Shown here piece by piece: positions 8,371 to 20,565 of a DNA stretch of 64,000 nt. Each line of letters opens with the position of its first letter. The first letter of the stretch is position 1. This stretch comes from Candidatus Binatia bacterium (GTDB lineage: Bacteria; Desulfobacterota; Binatia; UBA1149; CAITLU01), in the NCBI GenBank assembly GCA_036493895.1, contig DASXOZ010000028.1:89172-153171 (forward strand). The letters run 5' to 3'. A program made the translations under genes and the position numbers. A model generated the notes under the pieces. It was given only the letters and a program-made list of their open reading frames with translations. It was not told the origin of the DNA and made no database searches.

Positions 8371-9372
8371 TCAGGCGCCGCGCGAAGCTTCGCGCCTGGC
8401 CAGCTCGAGGTCGCTCTCGACCATCACGCGAACGAGATCGTCGAACAGCGTGCGCGGCTCCCACTCCAGGACGCGCCGCGCCTTGGACGAATCGCCGAGC
8501 AGCATGTCGACCTCGGTGGGCCTCTCGAAGCGCGAGTCCGTGACGACGTGGCGCTTCCAGTCCAGATCGAGAAGCGAGAACGCCCGATCGAGGAAATCGG
8601 CGATCGAGTGCGTCTCGCCGGTCGCGATCACGAAGTCGTCGGGTTCGCGGTGCTGCAGCATGCGCCACATCGCCTCGACGTAGTCGGGCGCGAAGCCCCA
8701 GTCCCGCCTCGCGTCGAGATTTCCGAGCACCAGGGTCTGCTGCAGCCCGAGCTTGATGCGCGCCGCCGCGCGCGTGATCTTGCGTGTGACGAAGCTCTCA
8801 CCGCGCCGGGGCGACTCGTGGTTGAACAGGATGCCGCTGGCCGCGAACAATCCGTACGCCTCGCGGTAGTTCACCGTCTGGAAATGCGCGTAGACCTTCG
8901 CGCAGCCGTAGGGGCTGCGCGGGTGGAACGGCGTCTTCTCGTTCTGCGGCACTTCGGCGACCTTGCCGAACATCTCGCTGGAAGAAGCCTGGTAGAACCT
9001 GGCCGGGTTCTTCATGCGCCGCACGGCTTCGAGCAGGTTGACGGCACCGAGCGCGTCCACCTGGGCGGTAAACGCCGGCTCGTCGAAGGACACGCGCACG
9101 TGCGACTGCGCGGCGAGGTTGTAGATCTCGTCCGGCGCGATCGTGTCGACGAGGTCGCGCAGCCTCAGCGCATCGGTCATGTCGCCGTAGTGCAGAAAAA
9201 AGCGCGCCCCGGGCTCTCGAGGGTCGACGTACAGATGGTCGATCCTGGTGCGCGTCACGGTGCTCGTGCGGCGTACCAGCCCGTGAACTTCGTAGCCGTG
9301 GCGCAGCAGGTACTCGGCCAGGTACGACCCGTCCTGCCCCGTCACTCCGGTAATGAACGCGCGTTTTGCCAC
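8371..9372 (-). CDS. gmd: GDP-mannose 4,6-dehydratase
   Basis: Extended short-chain dehydrogenase/reductase that converts GDP-mannose to GDP-4-keto-6-deoxymannose, the precursor of GDP-fucose, GDP-rhamnose or GDP-perosamine for surface polysaccharides. It has 333 residues. The NADP-binding motif GVTGQDG lies at residues 9-15, the catalytic SSSE around 130-133, and Tyr155/Lys159 in SPYGCAKVY. The Gmd signatures [15 protein letters not shown] and [16 protein letters not shown] are intact. No partner (GMER/Rmd) is adjacent. It ends convergently with the TauE-like gene and is divergent from the metalloprotease gene. Confidence 0.95.
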   Translation of the reverse strand: MAKRAFITGVTGQDGSYLAEYLLRHGYEVHGLVRRTSTVTRTRIDHLYVDPREPGARFFLHYGDMTDALRLRDLVDTIAPDEIYNLAAQSHVRVSFDEPAFTAQVDALGAVNLLEAVRRMKNPARFYQASSSEMFGKVAEVPQNEKTPFHPRSPYGCAKVYAHFQTVNYREAYGLFAASGILFNHESPRRGESFVTRKITRAAARIKLGLQQTLVLGNLDARRDWGFAPDYVEAMWRMLQHREPDDFVIATGETHSIADFLDRAFSLLDLDWKRHVVTDSRFERPTEVDMLLGDSSKARRVLEWEPRTLFDDLVRVMVESDLELARREASRGA

Positions 9373-9508
9373 GACGACCGCCGACGCGAGTACGGCACTG
9401 CCCGGACGGTGTCAAATTTCGAGTCGGGGCCGGCCGCGCGAAGTCTGCCCGTCGCTTTGGCGCAGTCCGGCTTGTCCTGTTCGCCGGTCCGCTTCACCTT
9501 CGTCAGGC

Positions 9509-10390
9509 ATGGGCAGCGGCAGGCACGGAGCGGGTTGGGGCGCGATCCTGCTCGCCGCAATGCTCGTTTTCCTCGGCTATTGGCTGAGGGTATTCCTCGC
9601 GCCGTGCGGCACGCCGCTGCACTACCGCATCGGAACCATCGACGGTCGCTTCCGGGTCACCCGAAGCGAGCTGCGCTCGGCGCTGGAGAAGGCCGAAGCG
9701 ATGTGGGAGGGCCCGCTCGGCCAGAACCTGTTCGAGTACGACGAGAAAGCCACGCTGGTCGTCAATCTCCAGTTCGACACGCGCCAGGACCAGACGCAGG
9801 ACACCAATCGTCGCAAGGCCGACATCGATTCGACCAGCACCTCGGCCGCGGATGCACGAAGCCGCTACGACGCGGCCAACTCGCGCTACGAGTCGGACAA
9901 GTCCGCGTACAGCGCAGCCGAAGCTTCGCTCAACGCGAAGATCGACGAATTCAACCGGGAGGTGCAGACCGGCGTGGGCGACGACGTGCAGGTCCAGGCC
10001 CGCCGCGAGCAGCTCGACCGCGGGCGCATGGACCTGGATGCGAAACGCCACGACCTCAACGATCTCGGGGAGCGCGTCAACACGCTTCGCCGTCGTTACA
10101 ACGAGCTGGCCGACTCGATCAACACCGACATCGCCGCGATCAACCGCAACTCGGGGCGCGAGTTCGAGCAGGGACTCTACACGCGCAACTCCGAAGGAAC
10201 GCACATCGACATTTTCGAGTTCCAGGATCGCGACGACCTGGTGCGGGTGCTCGCCCACGAGCTCGGCCACGCGCTCGGCCTCGAGCACAGCACCGATTCC
10301 GATTCGCTGATGTACGCACTGCACACCCAGGAACACGCGACCGTCACGGCGCCGGACCTCGCGGCACTTCGCAGGCGCTGCCGTCTCTGA
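9509..10390 (+). CDS. membrane-anchored matrixin-like zinc metalloprotease with central coiled coil
   Basis: 293-residue protein. One N-terminal transmembrane segment (about residues 10-30, AILLAAMLVFLGYWLRVFL) acts as signal anchor. A charged Gln/Asp/Ser-rich predicted coiled coil follows at about residues 100-205 (heptad-like stretches such as ARREQLDRGRMDLDAKRH). The catalytic domain is C-terminal. The zinc motif HELGHALGLEH spans residues 250-260, and a Met-turn (SLMYALH, Met268) follows, as in metzincins of the matrixin type. The catalytic domain is split: an early stretch (ALEKAEAMWEGPLG) resembles the start of the fold and the coiled coil separates it from the zinc motif. The substrate is unknown. 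The start ATG at 9509 is the first Met before the membrane helix. Confidence 0.75.
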   Translation: MGSGRHGAGWGAILLAAMLVFLGYWLRVFLAPCGTPLHYRIGTIDGRFRVTRSELRSALEKAEAMWEGPLGQNLFEYDEKATLVVNLQFDTRQDQTQDTNRRKADIDSTSTSAADARSRYDAANSRYESDKSAYSAAEASLNAKIDEFNREVQTGVGDDVQVQARREQLDRGRMDLDAKRHDLNDLGERVNTLRRRYNELADSINTDIAAINRNSGREFEQGLYTRNSEGTHIDIFEFQDRDDLVRVLAHELGHALGLEHSTDSDSLMYALHTQEHATVTAPDLAALRRRCRL

Positions 10391-10561
10391 TCGGGCCGGG
10401 CCCGCGTCCGGACAACGTCGCACGACACGGCGGCTCCGGCGACGGATGCGCAGACCGGGTCCTCGCCGGCGCCGCGATGGCACTTTTCGCGCGCACGAGG
10501 TGTCGGCGCCGGCAGTAGCGAGAGCGCGGTGCGCAGCCCCGGCTCCGGCGCCGGCGCCGCT

Positions 10562-10589
10562 TTGACTTCGCGATGCCGGGCTCTGTATA
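10562..10589 (+). promoter_or_regulatory. putative sigma-70 promoter of the Kdo/LPS-transport operon
   Basis: TTGACT (10562-10567), a 16-nt spacer and TGTATA (10584-10589) lie 33 bp before the kdsB start. Nothing else promoter-like is seen in the tightly packed genes from kdsB to HPr. The rest of the gap 10391-10561 is GC-rich and holds no gene. Confidence 0.55.
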
Positions 10590-10621
10590 CCCGTCCGGAG
10601 CGGTCCCTGCCGCGCCTCCCC

Positions 10622-13142
<2,521 letters not shown>

Positions 13143-13143
<1 letters not shown>

Positions 13144-13985
13144 TGGAGGTCGAGCCGTTCCGCATCGGCAGGGGCGCGCGCAGCGTCGAGGTCGGCGCCG
13201 GCCGCCTCTTCCTCATCGCGGGCCCTTGCGTGATCGAGTCGCGCGACTCGGTGATGCGCCACTCCGAAGCGCTCGCGAAAGTGAGCGACGAGGTCGGCGT
13301 TCCGATCGTGTTCAAGGCGTCGTTCGACAAGGCCAACCGCACGTCGCACGCGTCGTTTCGCGGCATCGGCATGGACGAAGGCCTGCGTATTCTTTCCGAC
13401 GCGCGAAGCGCCACCGGTCTTCCGGTTCTGACGGACGTGCACGACGCCTACCAGGTCGGGCCCACCGCCGAAGCCGTGGACGTGCTGCAGATTCCCGCGC
13501 TGCTGTGTCGCCAGACCGACCTCGTGCAGGCAGCGGCGGCAAGCGGCAAGCCGGTCAACATCAAGAAGGGCCAGTTCCTCGCGCCGTGGGACATGAAGAA
13601 CGTTCTCGGCAAGGCGCGCGAGGTGGGCGGCAAGAACATCCTGCTGACCGAGCGCGGCGCTTCGTTCGGCTACGGCAATCTCGTCAGTGACTTCCGCTCG
13701 CTCGAGATCATGCGCGAGGCCGGCGCGCCGGTCGTCTTCGATGCGACGCATTCGGTGCAGCTTCCCGGCGGCGGCGGTGACAAGTCGGCCGGAGAGCGCC
13801 GCTTCATCCCCGCGCTGGCAAGGGCCGCGGTCGCCGTCGGCACCGACGGGCTGTTCATGGAAGTGCACGAGAATCCCGACCAGGCGCTGAGCGACGGGCC
13901 GAATTCGCTGCATCTTTCCGACCTGGCGCCGCTGCTGCGCCGCCTCCTCGCCATCCACTCCGCGCGCACGGCTGCGCTTTCCTGA
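13143..13985 (+). CDS. kdsA: 3-deoxy-8-phosphooctulonate (Kdo-8-P) synthase
   Basis: Condenses PEP with arabinose-5-phosphate to Kdo-8-phosphate, the committed step of Kdo synthesis. It has 280 residues, normal for the TIM-barrel DAHP/Kdo8P synthase family. Motifs include [22 protein letters not shown], and [12 protein letters not shown]. This last carries Asp-Met where metal-independent enzymes usually have Asn (PGQFLSPWN-like variation), so metal dependence cannot be judged by eye. [10 protein letters not shown] and [16 protein letters not shown] complete the active site. The start ATG at 13143 overlaps the pyrG stop by one base. It is followed 8 bp later by kdsD, the source of its sugar substrate. 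Confidence 0.96.
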
Positions 13986-13993
13986 TAACGACG

Positions 13994-14983
13994 ATGGCCC
14001 GCAAGCTGGACCCGAATGCCGCCGTCGAGACGGCCCGACGCGTGATCCGCATCGAGAGCGAGGCTCTCGACGAAATCGCCTCGCGCCTCGACGACGGTTT
14101 CGCGCGCGCAGTCGATCTCGTGCTGCGATGCAAGGGGCGCGTCGTCGTCACAGGCATGGGCAAGTCGGGACAGATCTGCCGCAAGATCGCCGCGACTCTG
14201 TCGTCGACCGGCACGTCTTCCTTCTTCCTGCACGCCGGCGAGGCCGTGCACGGTGACCTCGGGATGTTCGCGCGCGGCGACGTCTGCATCGCGATCTCCA
14301 ACAGCGGCAGCACCCAGGAAGTGCTGGCGCTGCTGCCCGGTGTCAAGCGACTCGCGCTGCCGCTGATCGCGATCACCGGAGGCATCGACTCTGCGCTCGC
14401 GCAGGCTGCCGACGTCGTGCTCGACGTGCGGGTGCGCATCGAGGCCTGTCCGATGAACCTCGCACCGACCGCGAGCACGACCGCCACGCTGGCGATGGGC
14501 GACGCCCTGGCCGTCGCGGTGCTGGAAGCCAAAGGCTTCGGCGACCGCGATTTCGCGCTGCTGCATCCCGGCGGCGCGCTCGGCCGCAAGCTGATGCGCG
14601 TCGAGGAACTGATGCACCCCGACGCGCAGGTGCCGCTGATTGCGCCGACCGCCACCCTGGCTGACACTCTGCGCGCAATGACCGAAGGCGGACTCGGGAC
14701 GGTCGGCGTCGTCGACGACGGCACTGCCGAGCAGCTGGTCGGCGTGATCACCGACGGCGACCTGCGCCGCGCGCTGCTGCGCCAGGGCGACGTGTCGGCA
14801 AGCACCGCATCCGACCTGATGAGCACCAGGCCCAAGACCGTCGCTGCCGAAGCGCTGGCCGAAGAAGCGCTCGCGATCATGGAGAAGCACTCGATCACGT
14901 CGCTGTTCATCCTGGAGACAGGCAGCCGGCGCCCGATCGGGATCGTGCACCTTCACGACCTGCTCAAGGCCAGCGTGGCCTGA
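13994..14983 (+). CDS. kdsD: arabinose-5-phosphate isomerase (KpsF/GutQ family)
   Basis: Isomerises ribulose-5-phosphate to arabinose-5-phosphate for KdsA. It has 329 residues. The N-terminal SIS domain (about residues 35-185) has VVVTGMGKSGQICRKIAATL, the family's phosphosugar-binding segment, and the catalytic-site region FLHAGEAVHGDLGM. Two C-terminal CBS domains (about 205-265 and 275-329) include GVITDGDLRRALL. Length and order match E. coli KdsD. It lies 8 bp after kdsA and 6 bp before lptC, all in one operon. Confidence 0.96.
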   Translation: MARKLDPNAAVETARRVIRIESEALDEIASRLDDGFARAVDLVLRCKGRVVVTGMGKSGQICRKIAATLSSTGTSSFFLHAGEAVHGDLGMFARGDVCIAISNSGSTQEVLALLPGVKRLALPLIAITGGIDSALAQAADVVLDVRVRIEACPMNLAPTASTTATLAMGDALAVAVLEAKGFGDRDFALLHPGGALGRKLMRVEELMHPDAQVPLIAPTATLADTLRAMTEGGLGTVGVVDDGTAEQLVGVITDGDLRRALLRQGDVSASTASDLMSTRPKTVAAEALAEEALAIMEKHSITSLFILETGSRRPIGIVHLHDLLKASVA

Positions 14984-14989
14984 GGCACG

Positions 14990-15580
14990 ATGACCCGTCG
15001 CGCGTGGCGCTACGTTCTCCTGGTTGCGCTGCTGCTCGCGCTCGGTGGCATCGGCGTCTCGATGAGCCGGCGCGCGCTGGTGCAGCAGATCCCGTCGTTC
15101 CTGGCCACCCAGGCTCTTCCCGAGCTGCTGCAGCGCATCCGCAACTTCCACCGCGTGATCACGCGCGAAGGCCGCAAGGTGCTGGAACTCTCGGCGAGCG
15201 AAGCCAGTTACTTCAAGAACGACAAGGCCGTCGAAGTGATGCAGCCCAAGGTAACGTTTTTCCAGGAAGGAGAGCAGATCGGCGAAGTGACGGCGGAGAA
15301 GGGGCGGCTCTACCTCGACAGCACCGAAGGCACCGAGGTGCAGACCGTCGAAGTCACCGGGTCGGTGGTGTTCACGATCGGCCGGCTCAGCATCTACAGC
15401 GAGCGCATGACGTACGACCGGGAGACGGGCATGGTCACCGCGCCGGGGGACGCACGGGTCGAGGCAGCCGAGATGACACTCACGGGTACAGGCATGTCGG
15501 TGGACATGCTAAAGAACATCGCCGTGGTTCCGGCCAACGTGAAAATGTCGCTGCGCCCGAAGGAGGACGCTGCCCCGTGA
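14990..15580 (+). CDS. lptC: LPS export protein LptC
   Basis: Bitopic inner-membrane component of the Lpt transenvelope bridge, 196 residues. One N-terminal transmembrane helix (about residues 8-24, YVLLVALLLALGGIGVSM) precedes a periplasmic beta-jellyroll. Stretches such as VLELSASEASYFKNDKAVEV and VTAEKGRLYLD show the repeating strand pattern of the OstA/LptC fold. Sequence conservation in this family is low; placement between kdsD and lptA with a GTGA overlap makes the call firm. It receives LPS from the LptB-driven ABC transporter and hands it to LptA. LptF/G are not in the window. Confidence 0.9.
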   Translation: MTRRAWRYVLLVALLLALGGIGVSMSRRALVQQIPSFLATQALPELLQRIRNFHRVITREGRKVLELSASEASYFKNDKAVEVMQPKVTFFQEGEQIGEVTAEKGRLYLDSTEGTEVQTVEVTGSVVFTIGRLSIYSERMTYDRETGMVTAPGDARVEAAEMTLTGTGMSVDMLKNIAVVPANVKMSLRPKEDAAP

Positions 15581-16314
15581 AGGCGGTCGTCGTCACCGCC
15601 CTCGTGCTCGCGGTCGCCGTCGCGGGCGGGTCCGCGTACGCGCAGGGTACGACGCAAAAAGCGCCGCCGCGCCCCGCGGGCGCCGCGGCGCCTCACAAGG
15701 AAGATGCCGCGCACAAGACCGACGACATGCTCGACTCGGTGGCCACGGCCGCACGCGACCTCGAGATGGCAGACGTTCCCTCGCCGGTCGACATCAGCGC
15801 CGACCGCATGGAGTACAACTACGGGCAGGGCCTGTTGCACTACGAAGGCAACGTCGTCGTCGACCACGCCGGCGCCCGCATCAAGTCGCGCTCCCTCGAC
15901 GTCACGTTCGAGCCGGGCGGACAGAAACGCCTGAAGAAGATCACGGCGCGCGGATCGGTCGAGCTCACGCGCGGCGACGAGTCGGCCCACGGCGAGGTCG
16001 CCGAGTACGAGCCGACCACCGCGACCGTCACGCTCACCCAGAATGCCCGCCTCGGCTCGGGACCCAACTCGGTTGCCGGCGAGAAGGTCGTCGTCTACCT
16101 CAACGAGAAGAGGGCCGTCGTCCTCGGCGGCGGCGCCCCCGCAACGGCGAGCGCGGCTGCGGGCGAACAGGGCGCGGGCCCGGCGGCAGCGCCGGGTAGG
16201 ATCCGCGCGATACTGATGCCAGATTCGCTGAACAAGGAAGTCCAGAGCGGCAAGTCGGTTGGGAAGACCGAGCCCGCAAAGCCCGCCACCACCCCCAACG
16301 GAAAAGCCAGGTGA
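15577..16314 (+). CDS. lptA: LPS export periplasmic protein LptA
   Basis: Periplasmic LPS bridge protein, 245 residues. It has a cleavable signal peptide ([18 protein letters not shown]). A 50-residue Ala/Lys/Asp-rich spacer then leads into the OstA beta-jellyroll at about residues 70-190 ([20 protein letters not shown], later [19 protein letters not shown] and [20 protein letters not shown]). A C-terminal Ala/Gly-rich extension of about 50 residues goes beyond the usual end. The GTG at 15577 overlaps the lptC stop (GTGA) and is the only start giving a signal peptide. The stop overlaps lptB (GTGA). Confidence 0.92.
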   Translation: MKAVVVTALVLAVAVAGGSAYAQGTTQKAPPRPAGAAAPHKEDAAHKTDDMLDSVATAARDLEMADVPSPVDISADRMEYNYGQGLLHYEGNVVVDHAGARIKSRSLDVTFEPGGQKRLKKITARGSVELTRGDESAHGEVAEYEPTTATVTLTQNARLGSGPNSVAGEKVVVYLNEKRAVVLGGGAPATASAAAGEQGAGPAAAPGRIRAILMPDSLNKEVQSGKSVGKTEPAKPATTPNGKAR

Positions 16315-17045
16315 CTTCCGCCCCGATGCAGCTCGCCGCCCAGGACCTCGTCAAACGCTACGGGGGCCGCAGCGTCGTCGACCAGGTCTCGGTGGACGTC
16401 AAGCAGGGTGAAGTGGTCGGCGTGCTCGGCCCGAACGGCGCCGGCAAGACGACCACCTTTCACATGGTCGTCGGCTTCGAAAAACCCGACGCCGGGCGCA
16501 TCCTGCTCGGCGACAAGGACATTTCGTCGCTGGCCATGTACGAAAGGGCCAGGGCGGGGATCGGTTACCTGCCCCAGGAGCCGTCGGTATTCCGGCGCCT
16601 GTCCGTCGAGGACAATCTTCTGGCGATCCTCGAAACCCTCGACATCGACCAGACTGAGCGACGCGAGCGCCTGGAGACTCTGCTCGAGGAGCTCGGCGTC
16701 ACGCACGTCCGCAAGACCATGGGATCGGCCCTTTCCGGAGGAGAAAGGCGCCGCGTCGAGATCGCGCGCGCGCTGGTCATCTCTCCGCGTTTCATGTTAC
16801 TCGACGAACCGTTCGCCGGTGTCGATCCGATCGCGGTGATCGACATCCAGAGCATCATCGCGCAGCTGAAGGCGCGAGGGATCGGAGTGCTGATCACGGA
16901 CCACAACGTCCGGGAGACCCTCGGGATCTGCGACCGGGCCTACATCCTGAACGAAGGCCGCATCCTCGAGGAGGGCAGCCCCGAATCGATCGCTTCGAGC
17001 CGCCAGGCGCGCGAGATATACCTCGGCGAACGCTTTCGTCTCTGA
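16311..17045 (+). CDS. lptB: LPS export ABC transporter ATPase LptB
   Basis: Cytosolic ATPase that powers LPS extraction through LptFG. It has 244 residues, the family length. Walker A is GPNGAGKTT. The Q-loop region is [19 protein letters not shown], typical of LptB. The ABC signature is [15 protein letters not shown], Walker [14 protein letters not shown], and the switch His lies in [11 protein letters not shown]. The GTG start at 16311 overlaps the lptA stop. rpoN follows after 47 bp, an arrangement conserved across many proteobacteria. Confidence 0.98.
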   Translation: MTSAPMQLAAQDLVKRYGGRSVVDQVSVDVKQGEVVGVLGPNGAGKTTTFHMVVGFEKPDAGRILLGDKDISSLAMYERARAGIGYLPQEPSVFRRLSVEDNLLAILETLDIDQTERRERLETLLEELGVTHVRKTMGSALSGGERRRVEIARALVISPRFMLLDEPFAGVDPIAVIDIQSIIAQLKARGIGVLITDHNVRETLGICDRAYILNEGRILEEGSPESIASSRQAREIYLGERFRL

Positions 17046-17092
17046 TAGAGGCGGGCAGCGGGCGCCCGGCGTAACCGGCGTAGCGACAAGCG

Positions 17093-18589
17093 ATGGCCCT
17101 CGAACAGCGACTCCTTCTCAAGCAGACCCTGCAGCTCAGGATGACGCCCCAGCTGCGGCTGGCGATCAAGATCCTGCAGCTTTCCAGGCCCGAGCTGGAA
17201 GTGATGATCGCCGACGAGCTGTGCCAGAACCCGGTGCTCGAGGAATCGACGGACACCGTCCCGGAGCGCGAGACCGAACAGCGCACCGGCGATCTCGAGA
17301 CCACCGAGGCCGAGGCTACCGAAGCGCCCAGCGCCGAGAACGAGCGCGATGCCGCACAGGAAGTCGGCCAGCTCGACATCGACGAGTACCTCGACCGCCA
17401 CTCCGCCGACCTGCACGGATCGGTGGGAGCCGGCTCGGACCGCGACGACAATCGCGACCGCCTCTTCGAGAACGCCAAGGCGCGCGAAGACACGCTGGCG
17501 GACGCGCTCGTCGACCAGCTCGGCCTGCTCGCGATGAGCGACGACGAGCGGCGCCTGGCCGGCATCATCGCGAACAACCTCGACGAGGACGGCTACCTCG
17601 CGAGCACGGTCGAGGAGATCGCGTTCCTGACCGGAGCCTCCGTGGAGGCGGTGCAGGAAGCGCGCGAGATCGTCCAGGAGCTCGAGCCTCCCGGCTGCGG
17701 CAGCATCGATCTTCGCGAATGCCTGCTCGTGCAGCTGCGCCTGATCGGCTACGAGAGCGACGACTACGTCATCGCGGTGGCCGACCGCTTCCTGAAGGAG
17801 CTCGAGTCCCAGAAATACGAGAAAATCGCGCGCGAGCTCGGCACGACGGTGGCCGAGATCATCGAGGCACACCGGATCATCCGCTCGCTCGACCCGCGCC
17901 CCGGCCGCGGCTTCGGCGGCACCGAGACGCGCTACATCACGCCCGATGCCTACATCGTGCGCATCGGCGACGATTTCCAGGTCGCGCTGAACGACGAGGG
18001 AATTCCCGCCCTGCAGGTCAACTCGTACTACCGCAGCATGATGAAGGGACGCGAAGGCGGCGGCGAGGCTACCGGCTACCTGCAGGAGCGCGTGCGCGCG
18101 GCAAGCTGGCTCATCAAGTCGATCGAGCAGCGCCAGCGTACGCTGCGCAAGGTCGTCGAGAGCATCGTGCGCTTCCAGCGGGAATTCCTGGTGCGAGGCG
18201 TGTCCGCGCTGCGCCCGATGGTGCTCAAGGACGTCGCCAACGACATCGGCATGCACGAGTCGACGATCAGCCGCGCGACTTCCGGCAAGTACGTGCACAC
18301 GCCGCAGGGGATTTTCGAGCTGAAGTGGTTCTTCACGAGCAGCCTGCATTCGAGCTCGGGCGACGACGTGTCCTCCGAAAGTGTTCGCCGCAAGATCCTC
18401 GACATCGTCGCCAGGGAAGACCCGCGCCAGCCGTTCAGCGACCAGTACATCTGCGAGCAGCTCGGCAAGGAGAACATTGACATCGCGCGCCGCACGGTGG
18501 CGAAATACCGCGAAGGCCTGGGGATCCTTCCCTCTTCCAAGCGAAAGAGGATGGTGGCGCTGACGGCCAACGACGCGCGCCGCAGGTGA
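17093..18589 (+). CDS. rpoN: RNA polymerase sigma-54 factor
   Basis: Sigma-54, which directs RNA polymerase to -24/-12 promoters and needs AAA+ activators. It has 498 residues. The Gln/Leu-rich region I is KQTLQLRMTPQLRLAIKILQL. An acidic region II follows at about residues 45-115. The core- and DNA-binding regions include MVLKDVANDIGMHESTISRA (helix-turn-helix). The RpoN box is present near the end (ARRTVAKYREGLGILPSSKRK region). It is followed by hpf, ptsN, rapZ and HPr in the usual rpoN order. A dedicated activator gene and a matching promoter occur elsewhere in this window at 41-43.5 kb. Confidence 0.98.
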   Translation: MALEQRLLLKQTLQLRMTPQLRLAIKILQLSRPELEVMIADELCQNPVLEESTDTVPERETEQRTGDLETTEAEATEAPSAENERDAAQEVGQLDIDEYLDRHSADLHGSVGAGSDRDDNRDRLFENAKAREDTLADALVDQLGLLAMSDDERRLAGIIANNLDEDGYLASTVEEIAFLTGASVEAVQEAREIVQELEPPGCGSIDLRECLLVQLRLIGYESDDYVIAVADRFLKELESQKYEKIARELGTTVAEIIEAHRIIRSLDPRPGRGFGGTETRYITPDAYIVRIGDDFQVALNDEGIPALQVNSYYRSMMKGREGGGEATGYLQERVRAASWLIKSIEQRQRTLRKVVESIVRFQREFLVRGVSALRPMVLKDVANDIGMHESTISRATSGKYVHTPQGIFELKWFFTSSLHSSSGDDVSSESVRRKILDIVAREDPRQPFSDQYICEQLGKENIDIARRTVAKYREGLGILPSSKRKRMVALTANDARRR

Positions 18590-18617
18590 ACCCGGTCGCA
18601 CAGGGAGAACCGATTCT

Positions 18618-19169
18618 TTGCAAGTCAACGTGACATTCCGACACATGGACGTCAGCGACGCGCTGCGCGGCTATGCCGCCGAGAAGGTCGAGCGCATCGT
18701 CTCGAAGTACCTGAAGAACGCCGTCGAGGCGCACGTCATCCTGGCGTCCAACCGCCACCGCCAGCACAACACGGCGGAGATCCACATCCGTGCCTCGCAG
18801 TTCGACATCGCCGCGCACGCCGAGAACTCCGACCTCTACGCCGGCATCGATTTCGCGGTCGACAAGGTCGAGGCCCAGCTTCGCAAGCACAAGGACCGCA
18901 TCAACGACCGCAAGGGCCGCGCGAGCCTGCACGAGATCGCGACGATGATCCCGGTCGACGTGGTTTCGAGCCACGACGACAGCGGCTCGACCAAGGTCAT
19001 CGAGACCGAGACCCTGCAGGCCAGGCCGCTGACCGTCGACGACGCCGTGATGCAACTCGAGCTGAGCCACTCGGAGTTCCTCGTCTTTCGCAACTCGGCC
19101 ACCAGCGCCATCAGCGTCGTCTACCGGCGCCGTGACGGACACTACGGACTGATCGTTCCCACGGCCTGA
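18618..19169 (+). CDS. hpf: ribosome hibernation promoting factor, long form
   Basis: Binds the 30S subunit and dimerises idle ribosomes in stationary phase. It has 183 residues. The N-terminal S30AE domain (about 1-100) starts MQVNVTFRHMDVSDALRGYA. The C-terminal dimerisation domain is at about 120-178 (IETETLQARPLTVDDAVMQL, ending VVYRRRDGHYGLIVPTA), so this is the long form that makes 100S particles on its own. The start is TTG 18618, supported by family alignment of MQVNVTFRH and by an AGGGAGA ribosome site. It is 8 bp from ptsN. Confidence 0.96.
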   Translation: MQVNVTFRHMDVSDALRGYAAEKVERIVSKYLKNAVEAHVILASNRHRQHNTAEIHIRASQFDIAAHAENSDLYAGIDFAVDKVEAQLRKHKDRINDRKGRASLHEIATMIPVDVVSSHDDSGSTKVIETETLQARPLTVDDAVMQLELSHSEFLVFRNSATSAISVVYRRRDGHYGLIVPTA

Positions 19170-19177
19170 GGCCCGCA

Positions 19178-19675
19178 GTGCGCCTGTCGACGATCCTCGA
19201 TCCGAGCTGCATCGTCCTGGACGTCGCCGGCGGCGCCAAGAAAGACGTCCTCTCGCGCATCGCCGCGCCCATCGTCGCGCGCCGGCCCGAATTCGACGGC
19301 GACGCTGTCGTCGCCGAGCTCGTGCGCCGGGAGGAAGAAAGCAGCACCGCGATCGCCGACGGCATCGCGATCCCCCACGCCAGGCCGAAGACGGGCGGCC
19401 CGAGCGCCGCCGGCCTCGGCCGTGCGCCGCGCGGCATCGACTTCGATTCGATGGACGGAAGGCCGACGACGTTGCTGATGGTGCTCGTCTCGCCCGTCGG
19501 CGGCGACGGCGACCACGTCGCCTGGCTCGCCCACGTCGCGCGCGTGCTCGGGGACGCCGCGACGCGACGGCGCATCCTCGAGGCCGCCAGTGAGCGCGAC
19601 GTCATGGACGTGATCGAGCGGCGCGAACGGGAACTGGACGACGCTGCGCACGGCGCGATCAAGGACTGCCGATGA
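19178..19675 (+). CDS. ptsN: PTS EIIA-like regulatory protein (PtsN/EIIA-Ntr type)
   Basis: Regulatory EIIA of the nitrogen PTS, 165 residues. The phosphorylatable His67 lies in GIAIPHARP. The fold's C-terminal part (LLMVLVSPVGGDGDHVAWLAHVARVL) is typical. In relatives its phosphorylation state, fed by HPr, modulates potassium transport, stress responses and sigma-54-linked functions. The start GTG at 19178 gives MRLSTILDPSCI, the normal family beginning. It overlaps rapZ by 4 bp. No EI (ptsI) gene is present in the window. Confidence 0.93.
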   Translation: MRLSTILDPSCIVLDVAGGAKKDVLSRIAAPIVARRPEFDGDAVVAELVRREEESSTAIADGIAIPHARPKTGGPSAAGLGRAPRGIDFDSMDGRPTTLLMVLVSPVGGDGDHVAWLAHVARVLGDAATRRRILEAASERDVMDVIERRERELDDAAHGAIKDCR

Positions 19676-20565
19676 CGCAGCCGGCCGACCAGCCCTCGCG
19701 CGTCGACGTCGCCGTCGTGACCGGAATGTCCGGTTCCGGACGCTCCACCGCGATCAACGTCCTCGAAGACCTCGGCTACTACTGCATCGACAACCTTCCG
19801 AGCGCCCTGGTCGAGCAGTTCGTCGCGCTGTTTGCCGGCTCCCACGGTGCCCGCTCCCGCGTCGGCCTCGGCATGGACGTGCGCGACGAAGGCTACATCG
19901 GCGCGTGGCCGTCGGTGCGCAAAGCCCTGGAAAAAGCCGGCCACCGCGTCACCGTCGTCTTCCTCGATTCCGACGACGCCACGCTCATCCGGCGCTACTC
20001 CGAGACGCGCCGCGTGCACCCGCTCGGCGCCGGCCGCGACCTGCACGAGGCGATCCGCGCCGAGCGCGAGCTGCTCGCCCCGCTCGAGCGCGCCGCCGAC
20101 ATCGTCGTCGACACCAGCGCGCTCACCGTACACGACCTCAAGCGCCGTCTTCGCTCCTTTGCCGAAGGCGGCGAGGCCTGGCAGGGGCCGTCGATCACGA
20201 TCAAGAGCTTCGGGTTCAAGTTCGGCAGCCCTTCGGACGCGCACCTGCTGTTCGACGTGCGCTTCCTGCCCAACCCGCATTTCATCGGCGAGCTGCGACC
20301 GCTGACGGGCCTCGACGAGCCCGTCGCGCGCTACGTACTCGACCACGAGCAGGCCCGCGCCTTCCTCGCGCGCCTGGTGGATTTCCTCGGCTTCCTGCTT
20401 CCGCACTTTGCCGAGGAAGGACGCGCCTACCTGACGATCGGCATCGGCTGCACCGGCGGTCGCCACCGTTCGATCGCGATCGCCGAAGAATGCGCGCGCC
20501 AGCTTCGCCAGCACGGGGCCACCGTGATCGTGCGACACCGGGACGTTGCGAAGGAGTCGATATGA
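19672..20565 (+). CDS. rapZ: RapZ/YvcJ-family nucleotide-binding RNase adapter
   Basis: P-loop protein of the RapZ family, 297 residues. In enterobacteria RapZ directs RNase E to a small RNA controlling GlmS; elsewhere the role is less clear. Walker A is GMSGSGRST (residues 18-26) with Arg where most P-loops have Lys; this variant also occurs in other lineages' RapZ. Family signatures YYCIDNLPSAL, SFGFKFGSPSDAHLLFDVRF and GIGCTGGRHRSIAIAE are intact. It overlaps ptsN upstream and HPr downstream by 4 bp each. The usual HPr kinase gene (hprK) is missing between ptsN and rapZ. Confidence 0.95.
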   Translation: MTQPADQPSRVDVAVVTGMSGSGRSTAINVLEDLGYYCIDNLPSALVEQFVALFAGSHGARSRVGLGMDVRDEGYIGAWPSVRKALEKAGHRVTVVFLDSDDATLIRRYSETRRVHPLGAGRDLHEAIRAERELLAPLERAADIVVDTSALTVHDLKRRLRSFAEGGEAWQGPSITIKSFGFKFGSPSDAHLLFDVRFLPNPHFIGELRPLTGLDEPVARYVLDHEQARAFLARLVDFLGFLLPHFAEEGRAYLTIGIGCTGGRHRSIAIAEECARQLRQHGATVIVRHRDVAKESI

